64,000 bases of DNA from an uncultured Eubacteriales bacterium (GTDB taxonomy: Bacteria > Bacillota > Clostridia > Oscillospirales > Acutalibacteraceae): the NCBI GenBank assembly GCA_934486705.1, contig CAKSQS010000004.1, positions 24,628-88,627 on the forward strand, given 5' to 3'. Both the position numbers and the translations under genes were made by a program. The notes below the pieces were generated by a model that did no database searches, was not told where the DNA came from, and saw nothing but the letters and a program-made list of their open reading frames with translations. The stretch's first letter is position 1, and every line of letters starts with the position of its first letter. Below, piece by piece: positions 8,030 to 17,476 of this stretch.

Positions 8030-11000
8030 ATGAAACGCTTAATTTCAATTGCACTATCTGTTTTAATGTTAGCAACCTTTATGGTTACGGGCTTTACCGC
8101 AAGCGCCGAGACCGCTAAACCGTATATTACGGTTGTTATAGACCCGGGCCACGGCGGCGACGACCCCGGCTCAAGCAACCAGACATATCATGTTAACGAG
8201 CGGGAAGTAAACCTGAAAATAGCGCAGTATTTCAAGGCGGAGCTTGAAACCTATGCGGGCGTAAAGGTTTATATGACAAGGTGCGATAATACCGATAAAA
8301 GTCTCGGTACAGGCGGCGATGGCCTACGCAAGCGCGCAGAGGCGGCAGAAAACTACGGCGCAGACGTGATTATAAGCGTTCATTGTAATGCAAATGAAGA
8401 TAAATCCGTTCGCGGGGCGGAGGTATACTACCAGAACGAAAGCCGCTACTACCACGAATTTCATACGCAGGGCAAGCTTTTGGCAGAAGGTATTCTTTCC
8501 AACCTTGCTTCACTCGGAATAAGTAACAGGGGTGCCAAAACAAGAAACAGCACCGACGGCGAGACATATGACGACGGTCATTTGGCGGATTATTACACCC
8601 TTTTAATATCTTCAAGACTCAGAGGTATAATGGGGCTTATAGTAGAGCATGCATTTATCAGCACAAATACCGATTACAATGACTTTTTAAGCACCGACGC
8701 AAAACTGAAAAAATTGGGCATAGCCGACGCGAGCGCCGTTGCAAAGCACTACAATCTGCGGAAAAAGCAGGACCCCCCGATTGCCGACGGCACATACTTA
8801 ATTACCGCCATGTCGGATAAAGAGTCGGTTTTGGGAGAAAATAACGGCGTTGTCGGCTTAGCTGCGGAAACAAGGGAAGACAGTCAGCTTTTCAATATCA
8901 GCGCGACGAACGACGGTACATATAAAATAATAAATAAGTCAACAGGTCTTGCCCTTACAAAAAAGGACGGAGAAGTAACGCTTGAAAAATACTCCGATGC
9001 AGCCAATCAAAAATGGGCGCTGAACAGCGTTAAAAACACCGAATTTTACTGCATTGAAAACAATGAAAATTTCCTCACCTGTGATAATACCTTAAAGCTT
9101 GCAGAATACGGCAACACGGAAAACCAAAGGTTCTTATTTGTACCCGTTTCAGATAATATAGGAGATAAATCGGTTCTTGTTGCAAGCAAGCTTGATCCGA
9201 ACAAGGTGCTTGACATATACAGTGCCGGCAGAGAAAATAACGCCAACTGCCAAATATACGATGAAAACCGTTCCGACGCACAGATATTCGATTTAAAGTA
9301 CAGTAACGGGTATTATACCATTGAAAATCAGGGTTCGCATAAAGTCCTTACCGTAAACGAAACAGCCGTAAATTACGGTGCAAACGTATACCAGTATGAA
9401 TCGACCGGCTCTGTAAATCAAAAATGGATATTAAAGCAAAACAGCGACGCAAGCTACAGCTTTATCTCCCGAGCCAACGGACTTTGCATGGATGTTGAGA
9501 ACGGACGCGCCAAAAACCTTGCCAACATTCAAGTCTATCAGCCCAACGGAAGCGACGCGCAGAAGTTTATACTTATAAACGAGAAATACGCAGATATAAA
9601 AAGCGGCGTATATAGATTCGGCTCGTCTCTTAACGGCGGAAAGTCTGTTATGGATGTAGCGAACGCAAGCACAAAATCGGGCGGTAACATCTGGCTTTTT
9701 GAAAATAACAATTCACCTGCGCAAAGGTTCAGAATAGAAAAAACCACACTCGGTTATTACAAGATCACCTCGGTTTTATCGGGAATGTCGCTTGATGTGA
9801 CGGCCGCAAGGTATAATGACGGAACAAACCTGCAGCAGTTTACCTTTAATGATTCGCTTGCCCAAAGGTGGATAATAGAAGAAAACGAAGATTCCACCTA
9901 CACAATAATTTCAAGATGTAACGGAAAGGCGATAGACGTATACAATGCCGACACCGCAAACGGCACGAATATACACCTCTACCGCAAAAACAATTCCCCC
10001 GCTCAAGCCTTTATATTCAGTAAATATTTTGAGCTGCCCGGCGAAATTAAAAGATCCGTCACATTAACAAACGGCACGTATTTAATCGCGCCCATGTCGG
10101 ATAAACAGTCCGTTTTGGGAGAAAATGATGGCGCTGTCGGTTTGGCTGCCGAAACAGGAGGCAACAATCAGCTTTTCGAGGTAAGCACGGCAAACAACGG
10201 TACATATAAAATAATAAATAAGTCAACAGGTCTTGCCCTTACAAAAAAGGACGGGGAAGTAACGCTTGAAAAATACTCCGCCTCGAACGCCGACCAGAAG
10301 TGGACCTTAAACGGCGTTAACAATACCGAATTTTACTGCATAAGAAACGGTGAAAAATTCATCACTTGTGATGAGAGCTTAAAGCTCGCCGAATACGGCA
10401 GCACGGAAAACCAAAAGTTTTTATTTGTTCCCGCTTCGCAAAATATAGGGGATAAATCGGTTCTTATTGCAAACAAGCTTGATGTAAACAAGGTGCTTGA
10501 TATATACAGCGCCGGCAGAGAAAATAACGCCAACTGCCAAATATACGATGAAAACCGTTCCGACGCACAGATATTCGATTTAAAGTACAGTAACGGGTAT
10601 TATACCATTGAAAATCAGGGTTCGCATAAAGTCCTTACCGTAAACGAAACAGCCGTAAATTACGGTGCAAACGTATACCAGTATGAATCGACCGGCTCTG
10701 TAAATCAAAAATGGATATTAAAGCAAAACAGCGACGCAAGCTACAGCTTTATCTCCCGAGCCAACGGACTTTGCATGGATGTTGAGAACGGACGCGCCAA
10801 AAACCTTGCCAACATTCAAGTCTATCAGCCCAACGGAAGCGACGCGCAGAAGTTTATACTTATAAACGAGAAATACGCAGATATAAAAAGCGGCGTATAT
10901 AGATTCGGCTCGTCTCTTAACGGCGGAAAGTCTGTTATGGATGTAGCGAACGCAAGCACAAAATCGGGCGGTAACATCTGGCTTTTTGAAAATAACAATT

Positions 11001-11845
11001 CACCTGCGCAAAGGTTCAGAATAGAAAAAACCACACTCGGTTATTACAAGATCACCTCGGTTTTATCGGGAATGTCGCTTGATGTGACGGCCGCAAGGTA
11101 TAATGACGGAACAAACCTGCAGCAGTTTACCTTTAATGATTCGCTTGCCCAAAGGTGGATAATAGAAGAAAACGAAGATTCCACCTACACAATAATTTCA
11201 AGATGTAACGGAAAGGCGATAGACGTATACAATGCCGACACCGCAAACGGCACGAATATACACCTCTACCGCAAAAACAATTCCCCCGCTCAAGCCTTTA
11301 CAATAGACGGAGTTTACGCGATAATGGACTCGCAGCAGGCAAGCATTGACAGAATGGTGGAGTTTTACAATACCAATTCTAAATACAGCTATAACGATTA
11401 CCTGAACGCTCTCGGCGATAAACGCAGCGCAGCGCCTGCCACATTAAGAGAATTTTGCAAGCTCTACTGTGATGAGGCAAACTTTGAGGGTGTAAAGCCC
11501 GAGGTTGCTTTCTGCCAGGCTATGCACGAAACGGGCTGGTTGAGATACGGCGGGGATGTGCTGCCTACCCAATTTAACTTTGCGGGTATAGGCGCCACAG
11601 GCAAAGGAGAAAAAGGCGCAGTCTTTAAAGATGCACGCACGGGCATAATGGCACATATTCAGCACCTGAAAGCATACGCTTCAAAGGACAGCCTGAAAAA
11701 TCCGTGCGTTGACCCACGCTTTATTTATGTCAATCGCGGCTGCGCCACCCATGTGACCGATCTCGGCGGCAAATGGGCGGTCAGCCCGACTTACGGAGAC
11801 AGAATCTCCGCCTTAATTGATAAACTGATATTCAAGCAGCAATAA
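8030..11845 (+). CDS. Secreted cell-wall hydrolase: N-acetylmuramoyl-L-alanine amidase, duplicated ricin-type lectin blocks, glucosaminidase
   Basis: 1271 residues. A signal peptide (about 1-26, ending TASA) is followed by an Amidase_3 domain with VVIDPGHGGDDPGS, EREVNLKIA, SVHCNANED and VEHAFISTNTD carrying the zinc ligands and catalytic Glu. Residues about 254-661 and 683-1090 are two copies of a lectin block built from ricin-type beta-trefoil repeats (QxW-like AQxF/NQKW motifs). The C-terminus (about 1100-1271) is a glucosaminidase-like domain with AFCQAMHETGWLRYG and NFAGIGATG. It would cut both peptide and glycan bonds of peptidoglycan outside the cell. It has its own promoter and terminator. 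The two lectin blocks share a 790-bp perfect DNA repeat. Confidence 0.93.
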   Translation: MKRLISIALSVLMLATFMVTGFTASAETAKPYITVVIDPGHGGDDPGSSNQTYHVNEREVNLKIAQYFKAELETYAGVKVYMTRCDNTDKSLGTGGDGLRKRAEAAENYGADVIISVHCNANEDKSVRGAEVYYQNESRYYHEFHTQGKLLAEGILSNLASLGISNRGAKTRNSTDGETYDDGHLADYYTLLISSRLRGIMGLIVEHAFISTNTDYNDFLSTDAKLKKLGIADASAVAKHYNLRKKQDPPIADGTYLITAMSDKESVLGENNGVVGLAAETREDSQLFNISATNDGTYKIINKSTGLALTKKDGEVTLEKYSDAANQKWALNSVKNTEFYCIENNENFLTCDNTLKLAEYGNTENQRFLFVPVSDNIGDKSVLVASKLDPNKVLDIYSAGRENNANCQIYDENRSDAQIFDLKYSNGYYTIENQGSHKVLTVNETAVNYGANVYQYESTGSVNQKWILKQNSDASYSFISRANGLCMDVENGRAKNLANIQVYQPNGSDAQKFILINEKYADIKSGVYRFGSSLNGGKSVMDVANASTKSGGNIWLFENNNSPAQRFRIEKTTLGYYKITSVLSGMSLDVTAARYNDGTNLQQFTFNDSLAQRWIIEENEDSTYTIISRCNGKAIDVYNADTANGTNIHLYRKNNSPAQAFIFSKYFELPGEIKRSVTLTNGTYLIAPMSDKQSVLGENDGAVGLAAETGGNNQLFEVSTANNGTYKIINKSTGLALTKKDGEVTLEKYSASNADQKWTLNGVNNTEFYCIRNGEKFITCDESLKLAEYGSTENQKFLFVPASQNIGDKSVLIANKLDVNKVLDIYSAGRENNANCQIYDENRSDAQIFDLKYSNGYYTIENQGSHKVLTVNETAVNYGANVYQYESTGSVNQKWILKQNSDASYSFISRANGLCMDVENGRAKNLANIQVYQPNGSDAQKFILINEKYADIKSGVYRFGSSLNGGKSVMDVANASTKSGGNIWLFENNNSPAQRFRIEKTTLGYYKITSVLSGMSLDVTAARYNDGTNLQQFTFNDSLAQRWIIEENEDSTYTIISRCNGKAIDVYNADTANGTNIHLYRKNNSPAQAFTIDGVYAIMDSQQASIDRMVEFYNTNSKYSYNDYLNALGDKRSAAPATLREFCKLYCDEANFEGVKPEVAFCQAMHETGWLRYGGDVLPTQFNFAGIGATGKGEKGAVFKDARTGIMAHIQHLKAYASKDSLKNPCVDPRFIYVNRGCATHVTDLGGKWAVSPTYGDRISALIDKLIFKQQ
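9224..10013 (+). repeat. Perfect 790-bp direct repeat, copy 1
   Basis: Reading the two blocks line by line shows no difference between 9224-10013 and 10511-11300 (offset 1287 bp). The identity starts abruptly after a t/c difference at 9223/10510 and ends at t/c at 10014/11301. It codes for residues about 399-661 of the amidase. Confidence 0.95.
10511..11300 (+). repeat. Perfect 790-bp direct repeat, copy 2
   Basis: Identical in every base to 9224-10013. The 435 bp upstream of each copy belong to the same 1.29-kb duplicated unit but differ at roughly a quarter of encoded residues and by one codon of length, so only the downstream part has been kept identical. Confidence 0.95.
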
Positions 11846-11866
11846 AGCAGATGCCGCTCAAACGGC

Positions 11867-11915
11867 AAACGCAGCAGTCGGCGGGAAATTTAATTTCCCG
11901 CCGACTGCTGCGTTT
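11867..11915. terminator. Bidirectional palindromic terminator
   Basis: A perfect 24-bp inverted repeat centred at 11891 (core CAGTCGGCGGGAAATT), with A-rich and T-rich ends on the two sides. It lies between the convergent amidase gene and trkH and can serve both. Confidence 0.9.
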
Positions 11916-11934
11916 ATTATATATTAAACTTATA

Positions 11935-13383
11935 TCACTTGTTTCTTGCCCATGAAACGGGAGCAAGGGCTATTATTATCGGGAAAATTTCAAGTCTGCC
12001 CAGCAGCATTGCAAAGGAAAGCACAACTTTTGCAAACGCCGAATAATCCCCGAATCCGCCTGTCGGTCCTACCGCACCGAAGCCCGGACCTACGTTATTA
12101 AAGCAGGTAACCGCGGCGGTGAAATTGGTTTCAAAATCAAAGGGTTCAAAGCTTAAAGCCAAAAAGATTGCAAGCAGGCAAACAAAGTAGATAAGGAAAT
12201 AATTGCTCACTCCCTTGCGGGTGTGGCCGTCCACCGTTTTGCCCTCAAACCTTAAGGAAGACACAGAGCGCGGGTGCAGCATACGCTTGACCTCGTTGCT
12301 TATAAGCTTGAAAAGCAGCACTATGCGCGATACCTTAATACCGCCTGCGGTAGAGCCTGCGCAGCCGCCTATAAACATAAGAATAAAGAGTATATTTTTT
12401 GAAAGGTTGGGCCATAGGTTAAAATCCGCCGTTGCGTAGCCGGTGGTGGAAATAACCGATGCCACCTGAAAAGCCGCCGTGCGCACCGTTTCTTCAATCC
12501 CGCCGAATAAATGCCGGATATTCCAGGCTATAAGCGCCGTTGCCGACAAAACTATTCCGAAGAAATACCACAGCTCGCTGCTTGAAAACGCCGCTTTGAA
12601 TTTTTTCAAAAGCATTAAATAGTAAAGGTTGAAGTTTATGCCGAAAAGTATCATAAATGCGGTTATTACCCACTGAATATAGGGCGAATAGCCGGCAATA
12701 CTGTCCCGTTTTAAACCGAAACCGCCCGTACCCGCAGTACCGAAGGCGTGCAGCAGGCCTTCAAAAAACGACATTCCGCCGAAGAGCAGCATAACCGTTT
12801 CTATAAGGGTCATTGCAATATAAATAATGTAAAGTATAAGCGCGGTATCCTTTATTCGCGGCACTAATTTACCGACGGTAGGCCCGGGCATTTCCGCCCT
12901 TAAAATGTGTATGGGGCGCTCGGAAACGTTAGGCAGAATTGCCATAACGAAAACTATAATTCCCATACCGCCCACCCAGTGGGTAAAGCTGCGCCAGAAA
13001 AGCACCCCGTGAGATAATACCTCAACATCGGGTATAACCGATGCGCCCGTGGTGGTAAAACCGCTTACAATTTCAAAAAAAGCGTCAACATATGAGGCTA
13101 ACGCGCCGCTGAGCACCAGCGGCAAAGCCCCCACAAGCGAGAGCATTATCCAGGTAAACGCCACTATTATAAAGCCCTCTTTAGCGTAAATAACGTGGGT
13201 TCTCGGCTTTATAAAAAGCTTTGGCAGCATCCCCAATACAAGGCTTATTGCCGCCGAGAGCAAAAAGGCGAGCCAAGTCTGCCTTTCACCGTAAATCACG
13301 CCCACCACGGCAGGTAAAAGCAGCAGCGCCGCCTCAACGCGCAGCACAAGACCCACCGCGTTAATAATCATTCTGCGATTCAT
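11935..13383 (-). CDS. trkH: TrkH/KtrB family potassium uptake channel subunit
   Basis: 482 residues with four M1-P-M2-type repeats. Selectivity-filter-like loops are visible: SGFTTTGASVIPD (near 110), AFGTAGTGGFGLK (near 215), STTGYATADF (near 320) and CFNNVGPGFGAVGPTGGF (near 440). It is the membrane pore for K+ (or Na+-coupled) uptake and works with the TrkA gating ring encoded 6 bp upstream. It is the last gene of the operon that starts at 19198, with the palindromic terminator 20 bp after its stop. Confidence 0.95.
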   Translation of the reverse strand: MNRRMIINAVGLVLRVEAALLLLPAVVGVIYGERQTWLAFLLSAAISLVLGMLPKLFIKPRTHVIYAKEGFIIVAFTWIMLSLVGALPLVLSGALASYVDAFFEIVSGFTTTGASVIPDVEVLSHGVLFWRSFTHWVGGMGIIVFVMAILPNVSERPIHILRAEMPGPTVGKLVPRIKDTALILYIIYIAMTLIETVMLLFGGMSFFEGLLHAFGTAGTGGFGLKRDSIAGYSPYIQWVITAFMILFGINFNLYYLMLLKKFKAAFSSSELWYFFGIVLSATALIAWNIRHLFGGIEETVRTAAFQVASVISTTGYATADFNLWPNLSKNILFILMFIGGCAGSTAGGIKVSRIVLLFKLISNEVKRMLHPRSVSSLRFEGKTVDGHTRKGVSNYFLIYFVCLLAIFLALSFEPFDFETNFTAAVTCFNNVGPGFGAVGPTGGFGDYSAFAKVVLSFAMLLGRLEIFPIIIALAPVSWARNK

Positions 13384-13389
13384 AAGCGG

Positions 13390-14757
13390 TTACCTTTGCC
13401 TTTCCACAATTTCGGAAAGCTCGTTTAAACGTCTTCCGGCGGAAATAATAACCACCCTGTCGCCCGAGCGTATCATATCGTCGCCCGTGGGAATTATGCT
13501 TTTTCTGCCGCGAATTATTCCCGCAACCAATATATTGGGCTTTGTGGGCAGCTCCTTAAACGGAATATTTATTATGCTGCAATCGGCGGTCACCTTAAAT
13601 TCAAGCGCCTCGGCGTTGCCGTTCATAAGCTTATAAAGTGTCTCTACCTTACTGCCGAGCGAGTTTTCAAGAGCTCGGGCATATTGCACGGCAACATCCG
13701 CCACCGTTTTCATGGGCGAAGCTATTGTGTCTATTCCGAGCCGCGTCGCCGTGCCCACAAATTCGGGGCGGTTTATTTTTGCTATTACCTTAGGCACATT
13801 CTGCTGCAAAGCAAAGTACGAAAGCAATATATTTTCTTCGTCAAGCCCCGTAAGCGCCGCAAAAGCGTCAACGTTGCGTATGCCCTCTTCAAGCAGCAGC
13901 TCCTGATGCGCCGCGTCGCCGTTTATAATAACCGCCTCTGGCAATATTTCGCTGAACTCCTTGCAGCGTTCCCTGTCGGCGTCTATAATTTTAACGGCGT
14001 TACCGCCCGAAATCAGCAGCCTTGAAAGATAATACGAGGTTCTTGTAGCGCCGAGCATCATAACCGTGCGCGCCTGCTTTTGCAGAAGACCCAATTTTTT
14101 GAGCAATTTAGGTATGCCGGTAGAAGATGCGGTAATGCCTATTTTATCCCCGCTTTTAAGCACAAAATTACCGTCGGGTATATAAAGCTCGCCGCCGCGC
14201 TCCACCGCGCAGATAAGGAAATTATCGGGGTGCTTTTTGCGCAGCTCGGTAAGGCTCATACCGTCAAGCGGGCTGTTTTCCTTTAAAACCAACTCCACCA
14301 TTTCAAAATTGCCGCGCGAAAAGGTTTCCACCTTAACGGCGGAGGGCAGCTTTAAAACATTGAAAAGCTCCCGCGCCACAAACTGCTCGGGATTTATGGT
14401 CATGGAAAGGTCAAGCTCCTTTTTAAGGAAAGCAAGGCTCTTATCGTTATATTCCGGTCCGCGTATGCGGGCTATCGTATGCGCCGTGCCCATACGCTTA
14501 GCCAAAAAGCAGCTGAGCATATTAAATTCATCCGAGCCCGTAACGGCTATCATCAGCTCGCATTTATCCGCTCCCGCCTCAAGCAGCGCGTCGGAATCCG
14601 TACCGCTGCCGCAAATGGTCATAACATCATAAATATTGGAAAGCTCGGAAACCACGTCGGGGTCGTTATCCATTGCGACTATTTCGTGTCCTTCGGACAA
14701 AAGCGACTCAACTATGGTGCATCCTACCTTACCGCAGCCAACAACAATAATTCTCAT
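13390..14757 (-). CDS. trkA: Trk system potassium uptake protein TrkA
   Basis: 455 residues. Two RCK/TrkA modules are arranged in tandem: a Rossmann NAD-binding half starting MRIIVVGCGKVGCTIVESL with TrkA_C near 140-225, then a second half with MMLGATRTSYYLSRLL near 232 and a final TrkA_C. It is a cytosolic ring that gates TrkH in response to nucleotides. A GGGATGA ribosome-binding site precedes the start. The second glycine loop is degenerate (GATRTS), as is common in the second repeat. Confidence 0.95.
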   Translation of the reverse strand: MRIIVVGCGKVGCTIVESLLSEGHEIVAMDNDPDVVSELSNIYDVMTICGSGTDSDALLEAGADKCELMIAVTGSDEFNMLSCFLAKRMGTAHTIARIRGPEYNDKSLAFLKKELDLSMTINPEQFVARELFNVLKLPSAVKVETFSRGNFEMVELVLKENSPLDGMSLTELRKKHPDNFLICAVERGGELYIPDGNFVLKSGDKIGITASSTGIPKLLKKLGLLQKQARTVMMLGATRTSYYLSRLLISGGNAVKIIDADRERCKEFSEILPEAVIINGDAAHQELLLEEGIRNVDAFAALTGLDEENILLSYFALQQNVPKVIAKINRPEFVGTATRLGIDTIASPMKTVADVAVQYARALENSLGSKVETLYKLMNGNAEALEFKVTADCSIINIPFKELPTKPNILVAGIIRGRKSIIPTGDDMIRSGDRVVIISAGRRLNELSEIVERQR

Positions 14758-14781
14758 AATTCATCCCTTAAAAATAATTAT

Positions 14782-15936
14782 TTATCGGCAAAGCTCTTTT
14801 GCCAAAGCGTCGATTTTTTCGCGGCTGTCATCATTAAGAGCTGACGTTACGGTGACGGTCGTATCGGTAAAAGTAATATTTTTGCTTTTTTCAAATGCGG
14901 CGCGCATTTTCTTTGCGGCTATGGGTGCCCAAGAGCCGTTTTCAATAAGTCCTATTGTGCGGTTTTGGTAATTACGCTCGCAAAGCGCGTCAATAAAATG
15001 CTTCATAAAGGGGAAAACATCGCCGTTATAGGTGGGCGACGCTAACACAAGCTTGCCGTAGCGGAAAGCGTCCTCAACCGCCTCTGCTATATCGCACAGC
15101 GCAAGGTTATTCATAGCCACCTTCGGGCAGCCGAGGGCTTTTAGCCGCTCTGCCAACAGCTCCGCCGCCTTTTCGGTATTGCCGTAAACCGAGGTGTAGG
15201 CAATGCAAACGCCCTCGCTTTCAACCCCGTAGGAGGACCAGGTGTTGTAAAGCCCGATATAATAGCCCAAATTTTCATTCAGCACAGGTCCGTGCAGCGG
15301 GCAGATCTTTTCAATATCGAGCGCCGCCGCTTTTTTGAGCAGCGCCTGCACCTGCGCGCCGTATTTACCCACTATGCCGAAATAATATCTTCGCGCCTCG
15401 CACGCCCAGTCTTCGTCTGTATCAAGCGTGCCGAATTTGCCGAAACCGTCGGCTGAAAACAGTGTTTTATCCTTATCGTCATAGGTAACGGTGACCTCAG
15501 GCCAGTGCACCATGGGCGCGAAAATAAATTTCAACTGCCGCTCGCCGAGGCTCAGTGTATCGCCGTCGTTTATTACAAGCGTATTTTTGCAAATTCCCTT
15601 ACCGAAAAAGTTATCTGTCATAGCAAAAGCCTTGGCGTTTGCAACAACGGTTGTTTCGGGGTACTCCCGCAAAAAATCGGTAAGGCTTGCGGAATGGTCA
15701 GGCTCCATATGCTGAATAACAATGTAATCGGGCTTTTTATCGCCTAACAGCTTTTTGATATTCGCAAGCCATTCGGCGGCAAAATGCTTATCCACCGAGT
15801 CCATAACCGCTGTTTTTTCATCGGCTATTATATACGAGTTGTACGCCATGCCGTTCGGCACAAGGTACTGCCCCTCAAAAAGCCTTATTTCGTAATCGTT
15901 TACACCTACATAGTGTATCCCTTTTTCAAGTGACAT
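14782..15936 (-). CDS. Flavodiiron protein (FprA family A-type flavoprotein)
   Basis: 384 residues. The N-terminal metallo-beta-lactamase-like domain keeps the diiron ligands, seen as QHMEPDHSASL (near 79) and later MVHWPEVTVTY and CPLHGPVL. The C-terminal flavodoxin domain begins CIAYTSVYGNTEKAAELL (near 248) with ASPTYNGDVFPFM. Family members reduce O2 or NO to protect anaerobes, taking electrons from rubredoxin or F420. No rubredoxin gene is beside it. It lies between the cohesin-like protein and trkA with gaps of 16 and 24 bp, so it is probably in the same transcript. Confidence 0.95.
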   Translation of the reverse strand: MSLEKGIHYVGVNDYEIRLFEGQYLVPNGMAYNSYIIADEKTAVMDSVDKHFAAEWLANIKKLLGDKKPDYIVIQHMEPDHSASLTDFLREYPETTVVANAKAFAMTDNFFGKGICKNTLVINDGDTLSLGERQLKFIFAPMVHWPEVTVTYDDKDKTLFSADGFGKFGTLDTDEDWACEARRYYFGIVGKYGAQVQALLKKAAALDIEKICPLHGPVLNENLGYYIGLYNTWSSYGVESEGVCIAYTSVYGNTEKAAELLAERLKALGCPKVAMNNLALCDIAEAVEDAFRYGKLVLASPTYNGDVFPFMKHFIDALCERNYQNRTIGLIENGSWAPIAAKKMRAAFEKSKNITFTDTTVTVTSALNDDSREKIDALAKELCR

Positions 15937-15952
15937 TTAAAAGCGCTTCCTT

Positions 15953-17458
15953 TTATTTGGTTTTTTCTTCGGCTTCCTTTTTCGGTTCGCTGCCGTCCTC
16001 AATCGTTACATTATCAAATACGTTGGTGAACATATCCGTATCGTAGCCGTCGTCCGTTTCGTCGGGCTGCGGCTTTACAATGCGTATAATAAGCATAACC
16101 ACAAGCGCTATCGCTGCGATTATAACCGCAGCAATTCCTATTACTATCACCTTAGCATTGGCGGAAAGCGAACCGAAACGTGCCGCAAAGCCCGCGCCCT
16201 TTTGGGGTGCGTCGGCGCTTACATCACTTAGGGTGAACTCCGGGCAGCGCTGCAATACGTTTTCTTTTGCGTCGTAACGGTAGGTTGCAAAATTACCGTC
16301 AAAGAAACAGTATAAGTAATAAAAATCGGTGTATCCGTCGTCGGGGCTTTTGTAAGCCGAAATATCAAAATCGCCTATTTTAACGCTTGCCTGATAAAAG
16401 CCCGCGGGCACGGCCTTATTCTCGGGAATATCCTCAAATATATATGTATTATTGCCGAATGTTGCGTATTTTAACTTTTTAAATGTTGTTCCGTCCGCTT
16501 CTAAGGTGTAGGGCTGATAGCTTTCGCTGTTTTCGCCCTTTAAATAGTAAAGGGTGTAGTTAGCGTCGGTATCCTGCGCGGCGGCAACCTCCGCACCGTT
16601 ACGGGTAACGGTAGTCGCTTTAAAGCCGCCCAGCAGCGTAAAGCCCGAAAGGTCGGTCGCAATTGAATAATTCACACCGTCTATAACGGCTGTACCGGCA
16701 TTTTCCTCGGGAGCTTTGGTTTCTTCCTCGGGCTTGCTCTCGGTGTCTTCCTCGTCCTCTTTTAAGCGGGTTATAACTATAGTATAGGTCTTCTGCGTTC
16801 CGTTTTGCGCCGTAACGGTTACGGTACGTGTGTTTTTGCCGACCTCAAGAGCCTCCTTACCGCCCACTGCAACGGTTGCTTTATCATCGGTAGCGGCGGC
16901 GTACACCTTGCAGGAGGTAACGTCGTACTTGACCTTTGCGGTATAGCTTGTTCTTTTGGAGGTAAACGCGGGAGAAAGCGTTCCCTGACTGAGCGACAGT
17001 GATTTAAGGGTTGCTACTCCCGGCTTTTCCGCGTCGGAAACGGTGAGCGTGGCGGAAGCGCCTACATTATAATCCTTATCCTCACCGAATACGCCGCCGC
17101 TTACCGAAACAGCCGCATTACCCGCCATTTTTGCGGTAAATGTGAATTTATACGCTACCTTTGTCTCGCCCGACGGCGCAGGTGCTGCCTTTACTATACC
17201 GCCGCCCGCAGCATTCGCAGAGCAATCGGCACTTTTGTATTCCAGCACATCCTGATTATAGGAAACGGTAAAATCCGTGCCGTACATTTTAGCCCCGGGA
17301 TTAAATGTTACAGTAACCGTAACATCCTGACCTACCGCGGGCTTTGACGGATTAAAGGATATAATTGCGTTTTCCGCCATGGCGGGGAAAACCGCCGCGG
17401 ATGCAATCAACATTATTACCGCCATTAACAGAACCGCGCTTTTAAATACTTTTTTCAT
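15953..17458 (-). CDS. Membrane-anchored cohesin-like surface protein
   Basis: 501 residues. A signal peptide (about 1-28) is followed by a cohesin-like beta-sandwich (about 29-140; FNPSKPAVGQDVTVTVTFNP, then FTVSYNQDVLEY). Next is a cadherin-like beta-sandwich (about 145-240, ending TYTIVITRLK), a Glu-rich linker and an unrecognised 150-residue region. A C-terminal helix (AVIIAAIALVVMLII) with a charged cytosolic tail follows. The start is the ATG with GGAG 7 bp upstream, not an in-frame TTG 6 bp earlier. It is encoded directly after a dockerin protein, suggesting it anchors that protein to the cell surface. Confidence 0.75.
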   Translation of the reverse strand: MKKVFKSAVLLMAVIMLIASAAVFPAMAENAIISFNPSKPAVGQDVTVTVTFNPGAKMYGTDFTVSYNQDVLEYKSADCSANAAGGGIVKAAPAPSGETKVAYKFTFTAKMAGNAAVSVSGGVFGEDKDYNVGASATLTVSDAEKPGVATLKSLSLSQGTLSPAFTSKRTSYTAKVKYDVTSCKVYAAATDDKATVAVGGKEALEVGKNTRTVTVTAQNGTQKTYTIVITRLKEDEEDTESKPEEETKAPEENAGTAVIDGVNYSIATDLSGFTLLGGFKATTVTRNGAEVAAAQDTDANYTLYYLKGENSESYQPYTLEADGTTFKKLKYATFGNNTYIFEDIPENKAVPAGFYQASVKIGDFDISAYKSPDDGYTDFYYLYCFFDGNFATYRYDAKENVLQRCPEFTLSDVSADAPQKGAGFAARFGSLSANAKVIVIGIAAVIIAAIALVVMLIIRIVKPQPDETDDGYDTDMFTNVFDNVTIEDGSEPKKEAEEKTK

Positions 17459-17476
17459 AATCAATCTCCGTTCGTT

